Assembly: GCA_028023455.1 (NCBI GenBank)
Contig: JAQFVV010006221.1
Span: forward strand, 4,872,011 to 4,936,010
Length of the DNA: 64,000 bases
Direction of reading: 5' to 3'
Source: Epiperipatus broadwayi
Lineage: Eukaryota > Onychophora > Udeonychophora > Euonychophora > Peripatidae
How positions within the stretch are numbered: position 1 is the first letter of the stretch; every line of letters begins with the position of its first letter. The notes under the pieces were generated by a model, which searched no databases, was not told where the DNA came from, and saw only the letters and a list, made by a program, of their open reading frames with translations. The position numbers and the translations under genes are program-made. Shown in pieces: positions 45,916-58,787 of the stretch.

Positions 45916-48900
45916 AAAAAAAGAAAGGCATGAAAGTGGTAATAAAATCAGTCATGTTAAAACCAATCTACTGACAAGAAGTACAACTATAAATCTTCGA
46001 ACAAGTACAGAGATGGCCGTTATAGTTGTTCCAGTATACACAAAAACCATGGAGTAGGTCACCAGCAGCAGTACACCGCCAGTTCATCCCTGAAGCCCTA
46101 CGATGTCTTAAAAGAAGCCAACCAAGACCTGATAACAAAGACTCTTTGATATGTGTAATGGAGAAGGAAGCCTGTCCGCACTATAGAGTAGTTTGGGTGG
46201 TCTGCTCGAAGCCGAACTTTATAACAGTTGTAAATTCTTGATATTTATTTATTCATTTTTTATTCTATAACTCAGTAATATGTTTTTCTTATATACTCGT
46301 AACTATAATATTTTATGTAATCTTTATATCGCTTATATTATATAATAGTTGCATGCATGTCTCATTTAGATTCCCTACGTGGAGAATCTCTACCTCATAA
46401 TCCTTTATTATGGTGATATCTTACGTAGAGTATCCTTGAGCCATATTATTTCATATTAGGCATCATTCATATTTTTAAAATAAATAAACATAGATGCGTA
46501 TCATGTATAAATATTTAAGCACCAAAACATAAAGATGCATAAAAATATTAATAATTTATTGATCCTAGAGGTAGTCAGTAAACATGCATGTGAACTAGTG
46601 TGTTATTTTTTTTTTAAAATGAATTTAATACTTATATGAATTATGTTTCTTCATTGGGAAATCTATTCCATACATTTGTTTCTTAAGCTATTATTTTAAA
46701 ATGACATTTTCTTTGTGTAAATCTTTTTGTAAATAGATGTTTAATCTAAGTACTATATATTTTTTTTAATTATATAAAATCTTTAACCTAATAAAACATT
46801 TAAAAGTTATAATAAAGAGTAAATTTTTTTTTTTATTAAAAAAATGGTTTGCCACTCTTATTTGCTTAGTTCAAATTACTTATTGAATCATTAGCACGTA
46901 ACCAGAGTTATTTCAAACAAACGAGTCGAACCAATCATTAACCTGAGATACGGAAAATAAATTATGAGCTAGATAGGGATAACTTACTGGGGGGTTATAT
47001 TATCTCACATTTTATGTCCGAATATATATTTTTTTTTTTTTCTTATAATATATAACTGTGATCATTTTATTTACACACTCTCTCGGGAAGGAAAAGAGAG
47101 GGTCAACAATACATTTCTTTGTCAGGGGTGGCGCTAAAGGCTAAATAAAAATATTTTAGTACTTTTAAAGCTGTGTAAATCAAAAGAGTAACAACCATTA
47201 GTTAATCGGACTGGTGTGGGATGATGTAACAGGGAAGGTTCCGATTGACCTCATTTTCTTTGGTGTTATATCTCCTTCCTCTAATAATTTTTTGGGGATA
47301 TTTGTTTTTCATATTTAACCATCGATATCGCAGGGGAATTATTATCGCTATTTCATTTCATTACATATGTCACTTTCATGCTCGGTGCGTATGTGGGTCA
47401 AAAGATTTATAAGACTGTAAAGGGTGAAACGGGCGGACTGGTACAATATATACTAAAAAGCAATTTACTTTTAAAGATATACGCTTGAATCTGCAAAAAT
47501 AAAATAAAAATTCATGTAAACAAATTAGAATGTTTCTTGGAATTTGACATTTTTACATAAAATTTAAGAATAATCTGATTTACTTTTAGTAATGTTTGAG
47601 AACTGGGCAGATGACTAACCAGTACTGTGAGCCCTGTATTGTCACATTTTACAATTTAAAATTTGGCTCATATAATATGTGTTGCTTTATTAATAAGTTC
47701 ACAGAGGTTACTTAAATGTTTTGATTCATATCTAAAACAAGATATAAAAATTATATTAGTGAATATTTATTATATTATTATTTAAGCCCAGTTTATAATC
47801 AAGTAACAATATATTTAAAAAATCAAAAATTTGGCAGAAGGTTTATTGTTGCATTTTTCAATAAAATTGTTTTTATTGAAAGAAAATGAAGCTACAACAT
47901 TAAAATTTCTCCATTACTTCAATTGTGTAAGACTACAATTAGATACCAAAAAAAAAAAAAAAAATGAATTGAAGAAAATTTATGTGATACGCATTGCTAC
48001 GGCAAATGTAATGTAGAGTTTGATAAGTATTAAGTTCTATTTATCCTTTCAATAGACCTTCTAATATTATTATCATTGTTTTTATAAAAAGTTAATGAAT
48101 GGAGCCTTATTATCAAGAAGGAAAATATATATTCCGGAAAAAAAAAAAAAACTGAAGTAGGATATTTCCATTAATTTATTATTTTAAAAAAAAAATCTTT
48201 TATTATCACTTTCATTGTAAAAAGTTATTTAACTGTCAAATAATTTCATATCCACATCTTGAATCCCTTCTAAGAGTTTCTCTTGAACGAAATGAGATTA
48301 TTTTTACAATTAATATATATATATAAGCACCAATCATATGTCGATAGATATAATTCTCATTTTACAAAAGTTTATGTTTTAGAATCTCATAATAAAACTC
48401 AAAATAATGTTAATGATTTTCAATGTACATTTGAAAACTGTAATTTGGTCTTTAGTTTAAAGATTATCTCATACATCATACACCTAGTCGGCCAAAGAAA
48501 GAGGTTCTTTTAGATGGTATTTTTATTCCAGAGTTTTCTTCAATTCAATGCCCTTACTTGGCATTTCAAGTTTCAAAAATCTTGCATATCCAAGCTAGAA
48601 AGATAGTGATTTCCCCAAGTATGATAAAATATTTCGATTAACATTATCAATTTCTTTCCTATCTTGAATATGAGCTATTTACCTAATATTTCTATTATAA
48701 TTGAAAAATTAAATTTAAATGTTAATGAATTTGATAAATTGCAATCTACCAATGTACTTTGACCAGATAGCATTAATGATAATGAAAAAAATATTCTGGA
48801 GAAGATGGATTTTTAGGAAACCACATTTATTTAAAAAATTGGATTACAGAAAAATAAAGATATGCAAAATAAAGATGATTGAGGGGAGAGGACATATGAA

Positions 48901-50230
48901 ATTAAAAATAGAATTTATAATTGGGTGATTCAATGACCGAGGGATATGAGAATATGACAACTGCAAAAAAAAAAAACAACAAATATTTTAAATACTGTTA
49001 GATATTAAAAAATAAATAATAAGAATGTTGTAATGTTGATGGTAAAGGAAATGATGTCATGTAGAAATACTGAAGAGACAATGTACTGAGTTGAAATTAC
49101 GTTTGTATGCAAAGGAAATAAATTGATAAGTAAGAACAATGAGTAAATTTAAGTAATTTTTTAGATACATTGGTTGTCATCAGAAATATTTATTTAAGAG
49201 GGATGGGTTACATTTATTAGACAAGAAGGATAAATAATTTTACAATAAATTTTATTATTTATTAGTTTAAAAATGGAATTGGATATAAATATTAATATTG
49301 ACAAAGATATAATGGAAGTAGAAATAGAAAAAAATGTTTATATTTAGAGAAAATAATAAAAGTGAAAATTTGGATGAGGATAGAATGATGAAAGATATAA
49401 GAACATACATATATGTATTTTTTTTTACAAATGTTGCCTGAGAGTAACTATTAAGAAAAAATATTTAAAAAAAAAAATCAAAGGTATAAATGCAAAAATT
49501 AGTTTCATAGATATACAAGGGAATGGAGTTAAGTAGAGAGTTGAAGGTTTTACAAACAAAAATTAAATATGCTAATAGTCTATGAAGATACACTTGTGAA
49601 ATGATATATTTTCAAAAATGTGAATGGATGTAAATAGAAGTGATAATGATAAATAAGGAATGGATATAGAATTTATTAAAAAAAGTATGTTAGAAAGAAA
49701 TATTAAGAAATAAATGTTAAGTTAGAGAGACACTGGATATTGAAAAATGAATATGTGGAATAATATATTTAGCTACAGAAAATAAAGATGATATAAAAGA
49801 ATGGAATGAGAGAGTTTAAAAATGTTACCTAGGGATATGAATGAGTTAAAAAATAATAATTATAAATATAGACTGTAATGATAATGAATGAACATATAAA
49901 TGAAACTGTTGTAATAGAGAATATAAATGGGCCACTATTGAAAAAAAATATGAGAGGTAGAATGAAAATCAAAAAAAAGTACATAGTGAGGAATTTATAT
50001 GGTCAATGAATTTGTTTATGTGTTTGGCAGATAAATAGGAATTAGGAAAGATTAAAAAAAATTAAAATATTTGATGAAAAAAATAGGAGTAAAACGTTAA
50101 ATACAGAACTTAAAAATTGGTAGAAGATAAATGTAAAATCAGATTGAAATATGTAGATTTATTGACAAATTTATTTTTATTTCTAATGTAATTGAGAATT
50201 GAAATGAATGCCAATCAGAAAAATATATAA
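45916..50230. other. Large intron; plus strand purine-rich from about 48.7 kb
   Basis: No exon recognised. From about 48.7 kb the plus strand is strongly A/G-biased, as it is again at 52.5-53.6 kb. This could be very decayed retroelement coding sequence, but no motif could be read. Confidence 0.4.
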
Positions 50231-50232
50231 TA

Positions 50233-52450
50233 CAGGCAGTCCTCGACTTTCATACTTAATTGATTCCTGAAATATGCGAAAGTTAAAATGTATGAAAGTA
50301 GAGCATTGTAAAAAAAAAACCATCAAAAAGTGTTATTAAATTATTTATTTTTATTGAGGTATATTAGTACGTATATATTATAATAGTCCGAAATGATGAT
50401 GAGGTAGAGGTTTATGTCTTACCATATCTGTGCTACAAGGGCGCCATCTAGCATTTGAACCTAGAAAATTTATATAGTAGGCAGATACGCGCTGTTAAAA
50501 TCTTATTTTCCATATATTTTATTCCGACCGTTAGCCCAATGTCACTAGCTCAGTGGAACAGCAGATTTATATTTTATAAATTCTTATCTAAGAATATTTT
50601 TTAATATTAAAAAAAAAAAGGAATAAAATAAGCCCCTGCCAGTAATTATACACACAAACCTTTATTAACGCACATATAAATTTGGAATCATTTTTAGCAT
50701 TACTTTTACTTTATAATTTAACTTGATTTTAGAATTTAATTTATGTTTTAACTTTTGTAAGTTCGCACAGATGAGTTAAATATTTTATTAAAATGTCGAG
50801 TATGAATAAACTACATAGATCGCATTTGAAAAGAAAATATTTATCCCTGATTTAACCTTAGGCCAAAAGTTCCCAGTCAAAACCAACGCCAATCTATCTG
50901 ATATATCGATGTATTCAATGTAGCATGAATACGACAGCACCAAAATGACTTACTGTCAGGAATGTATATCTGAACAGCATGGTTAATTGACGACATTGAC
51001 TTTCAACCAAATAGGAATGCTACATCTATCGGCAAGAAGAACAATAAACAAAAAACTCCATAGGAAGGGACTGCGTTTTCCATCTTACTATCCCTTCCAT
51101 AGGCAAAAGGGGGGGGTGCGGTGTATAAATCGATCCTGCCCGTAGCAAACCTCATACTACATCTACTAATTACACCAATATATCCAATCCATTGACCCAA
51201 TTTAACTACAAAACAAATAACCTAAGATTACCCTCTCTTAAACTAACATAACTTCGCGAATCTATGCAGCCATTCATGCCCAACTTAAGTTTAGTTTAAT
51301 GAAAAACAAAAATCATAAAACTTAAAAGAACAAAAAAAAAAAAAAATAGAAATGATTTTAAATAAAAAAAAAATACATCAAATAACATTATTAATATTAA
51401 TTTACGTTGGTCAGATAGGATTCTATTTGTATTATTTACTGAAATGTTTAGAATTTAGAGTTCTTATTGTTTTCAAATTAATATTCATTAGAGTTCATAA
51501 AGTTCTTACGGTTTTAGAAATGTTCATTAGTTATATAGTTCTTACTGTTTTAGAAAAATTCATCCTTTATAGTTGCTTGCCATTTGGAATCCAGCGTTAA
51601 ATCCCCCGATGATTCTGTGGTCTCAATATAGGAAAAGCGATGTTTCATTTCATTTCATTTTTTTATAACAACTGAAGGAATTGAAAGTGCATCTTTCAAT
51701 CCCTTCACCTCCAACTCTCCAACTTAACACATCTCCATCTTCTCTTAAATTTTCTTCACTCACTAAAAAATTTATTTCCAAACTTTTTCTTTTATATGTA
51801 AACTTTCGGATCCAATAGACATTACGTCATCGATGATGATGATCCATTGAGGTCCGATTCCCCGATGGATTTCTTTCATTGGCCATTCTGTTCCTATTGT
51901 TTTTCCTCTCCTATCTGACCTTTGCTTATGCATTTTGAAATGCCCAAGGGCTAGTTTACTTTTACTAATTAAAATTAATCATTTCCATTTTATACAATAG
52001 AATTAATTAAATTATTTTGCAAACTTAAAGATATATTTTTATCTCTAAATCTTTTTAAGTATTTGCTTTTAAAATACTTTTTCTCTTTTTAATAAAGTTT
52101 TATTTTAATAATTTTTTTCATCTGTGCGATTTTATATATATACGAGTTTAAAATAGAATTAATTTTCAATTTTTATGTCTTAAAAAAAAAAAAAAAAGAA
52201 GTTTTTAAATGTGAACTTTTCAATGTCTCAATTTTTTTAAAAAAATAATGTAACAGCGTATAAGCCTGTTACAATATATATATAATACTTTACTAATTAA
52301 TATCTGATGTTTTCTTTATAAATTTATCAAGAGATAATTTAATTGTACTCTTCTTTTTCTTTTCTTGATAAAAAAGTTCCATAACACACTGTTTTTTTCT
52401 ATTGCCCTTCATACGAAATAGAGAATAATATGAAAGTAGAGGAATGCCTG
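50233..52450. mobile_element. pogo/Tigger-like inverted-repeat element split by an LTR-like insertion
   Basis: The left end CAGGCAGTCCTCGACTTTCA (50233 on) is complementary to the right end reading TGAAAGTAGAGGAATGCCTG (to 52450). CAGGCAxxCCTCG ends with a TA target are known from pogo/Tigger elements. The left flank is TA; the right flank is CA, probably a mutated TA. Without the 50416-52276 insertion the element would be about 350 bp, a MITE. Confidence 0.65.
50416..52276 (-). repeat. Two-kb LTR-like repeat, copy B
   Basis: Colinear with copy A (12653-14737): CTACAAGGGCGCCATCTAG, TATATAGTAGGCAGATACG, GCCCAATGTCACTAGCTCA, CTGCCAGTAATTA. It ends with TGTAACAG (52249-52256) and CTGTTACA (52266-52273). 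The primer-binding-like palindrome of copy A is absent. Being inside the pogo-like element, it is the younger of the two. Frames at 51003-51200 and 51352-51600 are not shared with copy A. Confidence 0.65.
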
Positions 52451-53670
52451 CATAGCAGCTTTTTTTTTAACGGATGATATATTTTTCTTAAATAATGGAA
52501 TTTATTATTAGAGAAATATGGACAGATAGAAAAAAATATGAAACTTTAATTTGTTGAGAAAAATAAACTATTAGTATTTCATAAAGACTGCTGAATCTAT
52601 GGTCAAGAAATCTCTACAGGTTCCTTTATGATATTTTTGTTAATAGTTAAGCTGTTAAAAAAAAAAAATCTATATGCTAAATAATAAATAAAATTGCTAA
52701 CATTGAAAGATAGAAAATGGGAGACATTTGCTTTGAAGAAGTTTAGGAACAAAGATACTTAAATATTTTGTTAAATGGGAAAAATTATTATACAGACAGC
52801 TGGAAATTAAAAATCTAGCATGTTTCACAAAAAAAAATAAAATAAGTAGAACAATTTATAAAGAGATGATAACAATGGCTTTTTCATTTGGAAATGAGCC
52901 ACTCTATATTAGTCAAAGGATTCAGAAATTTTTAGATATTAAAAAAATATGTAAATATGCATTACTGGTAATATGTGGATAACAAACAAGATTATGCAGA
53001 AAAAAATAAATGGACTTTTTTATGAGAGACATTAAAAACAAATTTAAAATATTTGAAAGACTACAGCATAAGAATGAAATAGATTAGTAAAATTAATTTT
53101 TAAATAGATTATGTACAGAAGACAAAAACGTATTTGGGACTAGAAAGGTTTTACAATATATAAATTGCATTATGCAATAAATAAGGAATTTATTTCTATG
53201 TATTTATATTTTTTAAAAATGGGCAGATAATATATTATAATAATGAGAAATGAAAAAAAGAATAGATAAATTAGGGGATAAAAAATAAAAAGATTGAAAA
53301 CAAATATGAACAAAAAAGGTTTGGAATTATATAAGAATAAATATTATATAAAATATAAAAGTATATATAATATTAGAAGGTTTTTATTATTATTTAGTGC
53401 AAGGAAGGAATCTTGGGATAGCAAAAAAAATGAGGTATTATAAAATAAGAATTTGTATTACGATGTGGTTTAATTAAGTGCAGATGAAAGAGAGTAAAGA
53501 ATATTTATTTTTAGACTATAGAACAATGAAAAAACATTAGGATAAATAGTGTGGAGAATGAGAAAATATTGAAGGTAAAAGAAATAAAACAGGTGGACTT
53601 GTTGAGGTTTTGTTTAATGTTTATGATGAAAACTGAAAACTAAAGATAGGATATTAGATTAGATGTTATC
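52451..53670. other. Purine-biased AT-rich intron
   Basis: Same strand bias as 48.7-50.2 kb; nothing decodable. Confidence 0.4.
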
Positions 53671-53674
53671 AAAA

Positions 53675-53812
53675 GTTTCTGTGCAAAGATTATATGCTCA
53701 AAGACCTTGTTAGCCAAATTAAACACTCCCTCAGAAATAATTGGCTTTAGATGGAAGTAATGTTTAACTTGCTAAAAACCTCTGAGCACATAGCTTTTGC
53801 ACGTAAATTGAT
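53675..53812. repeat. Short foldback element
   Basis: GTGCAAAGATTATATGCTCA and the partner TGAGCACATAGCTTTTGCAC pair, as do the inner TTAAACA/TGTTTAA strands, around a 35-base loop. GATGTTA occurs on both sides just outside, a possible 7-bp duplication. Confidence 0.6.
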
Positions 53813-54029
53813 GATGTTAAACTAAGAAACCATTTTAAATAACATTACATCATATGTTTTTAAATACAGAATTTCTAATTATTTTCTCATTCAAAAAAAA
53901 AAAAAAACAATCTAATACTTCTCATTTTGAAAAAAGCTACAATGTCAAATGAATATATATGTCTATGCAAATTAGGTCACCACATACTTCAAGCTTAAAC
54001 TTAAATCAATATATATTTCAGCAATCCAG

Positions 54030-54580
54030 TGTTAAGGCACAGACTTTCACACGACCCACCACTCTCCACACTATCTCATAACACCGATACACTTGAACAC
54101 ATATATGTTAAAAAGATAAATAATCACCAATATACGTATTTCATGCTAAACCAGCAATCATCAGTTGGTCCAGATTACCATCTCTACACATATATGCTAT
54201 AAGTGCTCAGATATATATTAAGCTAGCCAATCCTCATACTTTAATGGACAGGCTTCAATCTATTTCACACTCCAACTCTTCAACCGTCCATCCAATTGAA
54301 AATCTGATGATGGAATGCTCAAAGGCCACACAGGCAGAGATTCTTGTCACACCCATGTTGACCTAAGGTCAATCTGACCCCTCATGTACAGGACATAATC
54401 CATTTAATACATAAACAAGGGATGGGCACACATTTCTACTATGTAATAACTGAAACACACAGGCTTATTATATACCTGTGTCTATATATGTAATGTATAG
54501 GGTATATGAGCACAGACTTTCACACTTTCCACACTATCTCATAACACTAATATATATATATATAAAATTAAATGTTATGC
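54030..54580 (-). repeat. Hammerhead-bearing repeat, copy 2, with a second partial unit
   Basis: Minus-strand 54205-54040 matches the repeat at 10818-10990. GCACAGACTTTCACAC and ACACTATCTCATAACAC recur at about 54037 and again at about 54509, some 470 bp apart. The locus may thus hold one complete and one truncated unit in tandem, as retrozymes do. The 260 bases between are less AT-rich and unique in the window. Confidence 0.6.
54112..54187 (-). ncRNA. Hammerhead ribozyme candidate, partner of 10828-10905
   Basis: On the minus strand CTGATGA (plus 54158-54164) is followed by stem II TTGC/GCAT around a 7-base loop, GAAA (plus 54139-54142) and stem III ATA-CG-TAT. A at 54131 is the cleavage-position base. 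Stem I pairs CCAA with TTGG and, beyond an internal loop, TAATC with GATTA. Compared with 10.85 kb, stem I gains a fourth pair and stem III changes while still pairing. Core bases are unchanged. Confidence 0.72.
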
Positions 54581-54954
54581 TGGTTACAAGTATTTAACCA
54601 ATTAAATCATTTCACAGCACTCTTAAAACTGCAGTGCATAATCTCACAAACTACCAAGCAGTGAAAAAGATATGAATGACTCTTCTTATTACATATATAT
54701 TTCATTTACAGTGCTCATTGCTTCATGAGTTAAGGATTAAGGATTGAATTAAAAATAATATGTAAAATATTAACATTTTTTTCTTTAAAACAAAAACTGT
54801 AAAAATTATATATTTATATATATGACAAAAAGAATACACAGAAGTTACTGGCTTTTCTTTGCAGAATATTACCAGATATTCACAATATTAACAGTTCAAA
54901 CTTTCAAAATCAAAACTGTCATTTGTTAAGAAAATATATTTTAAGAAACAATTT

Positions 54955-56329
54955 TAGCAAAGTTATATACCAAATGTCTAAATGATAAAGATGTACCAGA
55001 AGATTGGAAAAATGCAGTAATAATATTAATATTTAAAAAAGGTGATAAAGAAGATTATTAGAAATTACAGACCTATCAGCCTTTTATCAGTTTTATATAA
55101 AAATTTTACCAAGATAATTACAACTCGTCTACAGAGAACTTTGGATTTCCACCAACCAAGAGAACAAGCTGGATTTAAAAGTGGTTTTAGTACAATAGAT
55201 CATATCCAGGTATTGAGAGAAGTCATAGAAAGGACAAACGAATATGAGTTGTCATTATGTTTTGGATTTGTAGATTATGAAAAGGCATTTGATTCTACAC
55301 ACATTTCTTCAGTGATTAAAGCATTGGATCATCAAGGTATAGATCCAGGATATTGTCATATTTTAAAGAATATTTATAAAAATGCAACAGCAACAATTAG
55401 ATTACATAATGATACTGGAAAAATCAACATTGAGAAAGGTGTAAGACAAGGTGACTCCATATCTCCAAAACTCTTTACAGCAGTGCTGCAAGAAGTATTT
55501 TGTGGATTAAAATGGGAAACTAAAGGAGTGAAAGTAAATGGAGAGTATTTAAGTCATTTAGATTTCGCAGATGATGTAGTTGTTTTTGCAAATAATGCTT
55601 CAGAGCTGCAGGAGTTAGCAGATGAAAGTAGAAAAGTAGGACTAAAGATAAATGTTAAAAAGATTAAAGTAATGTTTAATCGATTTGCTCAAAATATGAA
55701 AATGAAGATTGATTATGAAGAATTAGAAGAAGTTAACAGTTACAAATACCTTGGTCAGATTATTAATACAGATGGAAACATAATAGAGGAAATTAATCAT
55801 AGAATTAAACTTGGTTGGAGTGCTTTTGGTAGAAATAACTTGATACTAAAAGGAAATATGCCTATGTGTTTGAAAAAGATGGTTTTTAACAAATGTGTTT
55901 TACCAGTTCTTACTTATGGAGCTGAGACTTGAACACTTAATAGAAGAGCAATACAGAGACTTCAGACCACTCAAAGGAGTATGGAGAGATGTATGTTGGG
56001 AGTAACAAGAAGAGATCGAAAACGTAATGTATAGGTAAGACAACAAACAGGTGTTACTGACCTTATTGAAAAAATTAAAAGATTGAAATGGAGTTGGGTT
56101 GGACATATTGCTAGAAGAGATGATAATAGATGGACAATTGAAATTTTAAACTGGATTCCAAGAGATTGTAAGAGACCCAGAAAGAGACCACATGTGAGAT
56201 GGATGGATGAAATAAGAAAATGTGCAGGGGTGTTGTGGAGAAGAGAAGCTAAAGATCGGAGAAGATGAATTAAACTTGGAGAGACCTTCATCTTGCAGTG
56301 GATTGATAATGGTTGATGATGATGATGAT
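54955..56329 (+). pseudogene. RTE-type LINE, 5'-truncated reverse transcriptase copy 2
   Basis: Translation gives CLNDKDVPEDWKNAVIILIF, a frameshift at about 55065, then an open frame to 55932. That frame holds NYRPISLLSVLYKNFTKI, FVDYEKAFDS, GVRQGDSISPKLFTAVLQE, FADDVVVFANN (FADD catalytic box) and YKYLGQIINTDG. After a stop in LTYGAET it continues with RLQTTQRSMERCMLGVTRRD, KWSWVGHIARRDDNRW and VRWMDEIRK. It ends in ILQWIDNG and a (TGA)n tail at 56314-56329, the typical RTE 3' end. The endonuclease is missing (5' truncation). The three in-frame stops after the FADD box all fall where relatives have Trp. Confidence 0.9.
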
Positions 56330-56919
56330 ATCTACGATTAAAGAAAGACAAATTGGATTTGTCTATATAATTAATTATTTCTTTGGTGGTTCAATATTAT
56401 ATAATAAAGGTAAAATATATTGGATTGTTTTTTAAAAAATAATTAATTGTGATAACAATATCCTTGATATCATTTTGTTTATGATAGAATTTTTATATAT
56501 TTCAGACTTATTTGATCAATATATATAACTTTTCTATTCAAATTATTCAAGTTGCATTCATCAAGAGAGAAATTAAATTTGTTAATATTTTAAATTTTGT
56601 AATATACAATAGCCATTATTATCTATGAACAGAAGTTGATGGGTAAACTTACCAAGTGGGGGCACAAATTTGCACTTACTTATTATTGTGTTTTGAAAAA
56701 CATACATTTGAAGAACATACAAGTGACTCCATTAAATTGTACCCAAGATATGTAGATAATGTATTCATCTGAAGTAAAACTGAATATGTAAATAATACTT
56801 TACAAAAAGTCAACATATTAAAAGAATTGACTTTAATAACGTTAGGTGAGGATTATGAATGTTCACTTAAGAACTTAAATGTACATGTTTCAGTAAAGAT
56901 TATAGAATTTTTGTAAAGC
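56330..56919. other. Intron, AT-rich
   Basis: Nothing recognised. Confidence 0.45.
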
Positions 56920-56930
56920 TCATAAACACT

Positions 56931-57239
56931 GAAAAAAAAAAAAAAGTCATATATCACATGACCCCATTTCTTTTTTAAGCTTGTAAAATATAAACAAAGA
57001 ACTTTGCTAGTTGCTCAACCAGCTTTGTGATAAATGCTTAGGAAGAGAAAGCATTTAAAATATCTCTATCAGAAATCACACTCAAACCCCAGACCTCCCT
57101 AGCACCTCACTGAAGAGTGCCAAAGCACAAAACCATTGGACTGGGGTTTGAGGGTGGTTTCTGATAGAGATATTTAAAATGCTTTTTCTTGCTAAGCATT
57201 TATCACAAAGCTTGTTGAGAAACTAGCAAAGCTCTTTGT
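56931..57239 (-). mobile_element. Foldback element C with decayed hammerhead, 11-bp duplication
   Basis: Flanked by TCATAAACACT at 56920-56930 and 57240-57250. The arms pair over more than 100 bp, for example TGATAAATGCTTAG (left) with its complement near 57192-57205 and GCATTTAAAATATCTCTATC with GATAGAGATATTTAAAATGC. The loop holds CTGAAGA (57110-57116), GTGC-CAAA-GCAC, then AAAA where GAAA is required, a core-killing change. The left end, beyond the palindrome, reads ATCACATGACCCCATTTCTT, which resembles the tail of family A (ATCACATGATCACTATTTCT). The two families may therefore use the same mobilising enzyme. Confidence 0.78.
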
Positions 57240-57250
57240 TCATAAACACT

Positions 57251-58285
57251 TGAGTTTTATCCTTTTACAATTAATATTCCAGATAACCATGAAATAATGG
57301 TTTAGACAAGGCAAATTTATCAAAAATTAAAAAAAAATAAATCTGACAATTATTGGATATTAGTTATAAGTAAAGTAATTTACAAGATTCCACTTAATTT
57401 AAATTGGATAACAATACAAAAAATAAGAAATAAAAATTGTAAATAATATATATATATAAAGAGCATAGCAGCACAAATGTGGATATTCATATATTAGGGA
57501 GTACAAATGTATATTCTAAAAAAAAAAAAACCCAATAATGAACAGATTATTGTAAGAAAGAAATACAAAGAATAAAACTAATATCTATCATTAATTTTGT
57601 GTTTTCTTTGACCAATCACTTATTTTCAAAGATAGCTTCATCTTAATAAAGCTTTAATTTTATATAAACAAGATACAAAAAAAAAAAAGATATTTTCATT
57701 CAACCAACTCTTCTAGATTACCAGTTAACATTTTCAAAAATATCGACAGTTAAGAAATCAGTGAAGACAACAATATAATAAAAATAATCTTACTTGCACA
57801 GATTATTGCCATATTTAACCAGTTAAGTAACTATTAAATGATTACAGTTTTTTATATATTAATGGCATTATAGAGTTGCCTGCTTGCATAGTGTGTTTTT
57901 AACTTATTTAATTATTTGTACATTTCTTAGCCAAGTTTTAGATTATTTATGGCAGATAACTGAGGATTGGTTGCGTGTTTTCTACCAAAAGATTTAAATT
58001 AACAAGAGTCATACACTATATAATTTGCTTTATTTAATAGATGTAAGATATTTCTTAAATAAACAGATATTGTAGTTAGAATGTTATATTGTAAATTTAT
58101 TTATTTTTCTAACACTTTAAAGAAATGAATTGTGTTAGATTACATAGCTTATTATATTGCTGTTCAATGTCATAAAATATGCGGCTATATAAAAGTTTGT
58201 ACTGAAGCATTTACAGATTCTTTTATGTTTATTCTACTATCAAAGAATGAAGTTGAATATACAGGTACAATCATATGTTGCTATA
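57251..58285. other. Intron, AT-rich
   Basis: Nothing recognised. Confidence 0.45.
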
Positions 58286-58301
58286 ATTAGCAAGATTAAT
58301 T

Positions 58302-58627
58302 CCAGTATAATTTTGTATTTTTCCTTATAGCCCATTGTAACTCAAAAATAAACACTATTATTATGTGTACTAATTGCTTTTAACATAATATGGTTAGCAT
58401 GCCTTCAACTAGCTTATAATCATAGCAGAAATAGATTATGTAAATTCACTCATTTACATTGTTATTAGTGCAATGAAAAATCTATCTCAATAAATTACGT
58501 AATTTGCTTTATGTATTTCTATGATTATGACTACAAGCTAATTGAAAGCATGCTGAGCATACTATGTTAGAAGGAATAAATAAGCTTTTCTTAGTAAACA
58601 TAACTATAGTGTTTATTTTATTTTTGA
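58302..58627. mobile_element. Foldback element D, 16-bp duplication
   Basis: ATTAGCAAGATTAATT (58286-58301) and ATTAACAAGATTAATT (58628-58643) flank the element. Arms pair AAAATAAACACTAT...AGCATGC on the left with GCATGCT...ATAGTGTTTATTTT on the right. A 35-base non-palindromic end (CCAGTATAATTTTG on) lies at the left. No ribozyme core is seen in the loop. Confidence 0.75.
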
Positions 58628-58787
58628 ATTAACAAGATTAATTATTTATAAGTAAATTTAAATTGCATAATAGGTATCTTCGGCAAAAGAATTTAAACTG
58701 TTTATTAGATTTATAAAAATATTGCAGCATTATAACATATTAAATATTATCTATAAAAATGCAGGTTAAATTTCTATATTGAATTAT

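Noticed and set aside
46880-47430. Possible mitochondrial or rRNA-like insertion
   Set aside because: Some words look rRNA-like (GATAGGGATA) but no extended match to a known rRNA region could be traced.
54296-54330. CTGATGA near 54302
   Set aside because: Not followed by a stem II hairpin and GAAA.
55900-56351. Minus-strand frames opposite the RTE reverse transcriptase
   Set aside because: Antisense shadows of the C-terminal RTE coding sequence.
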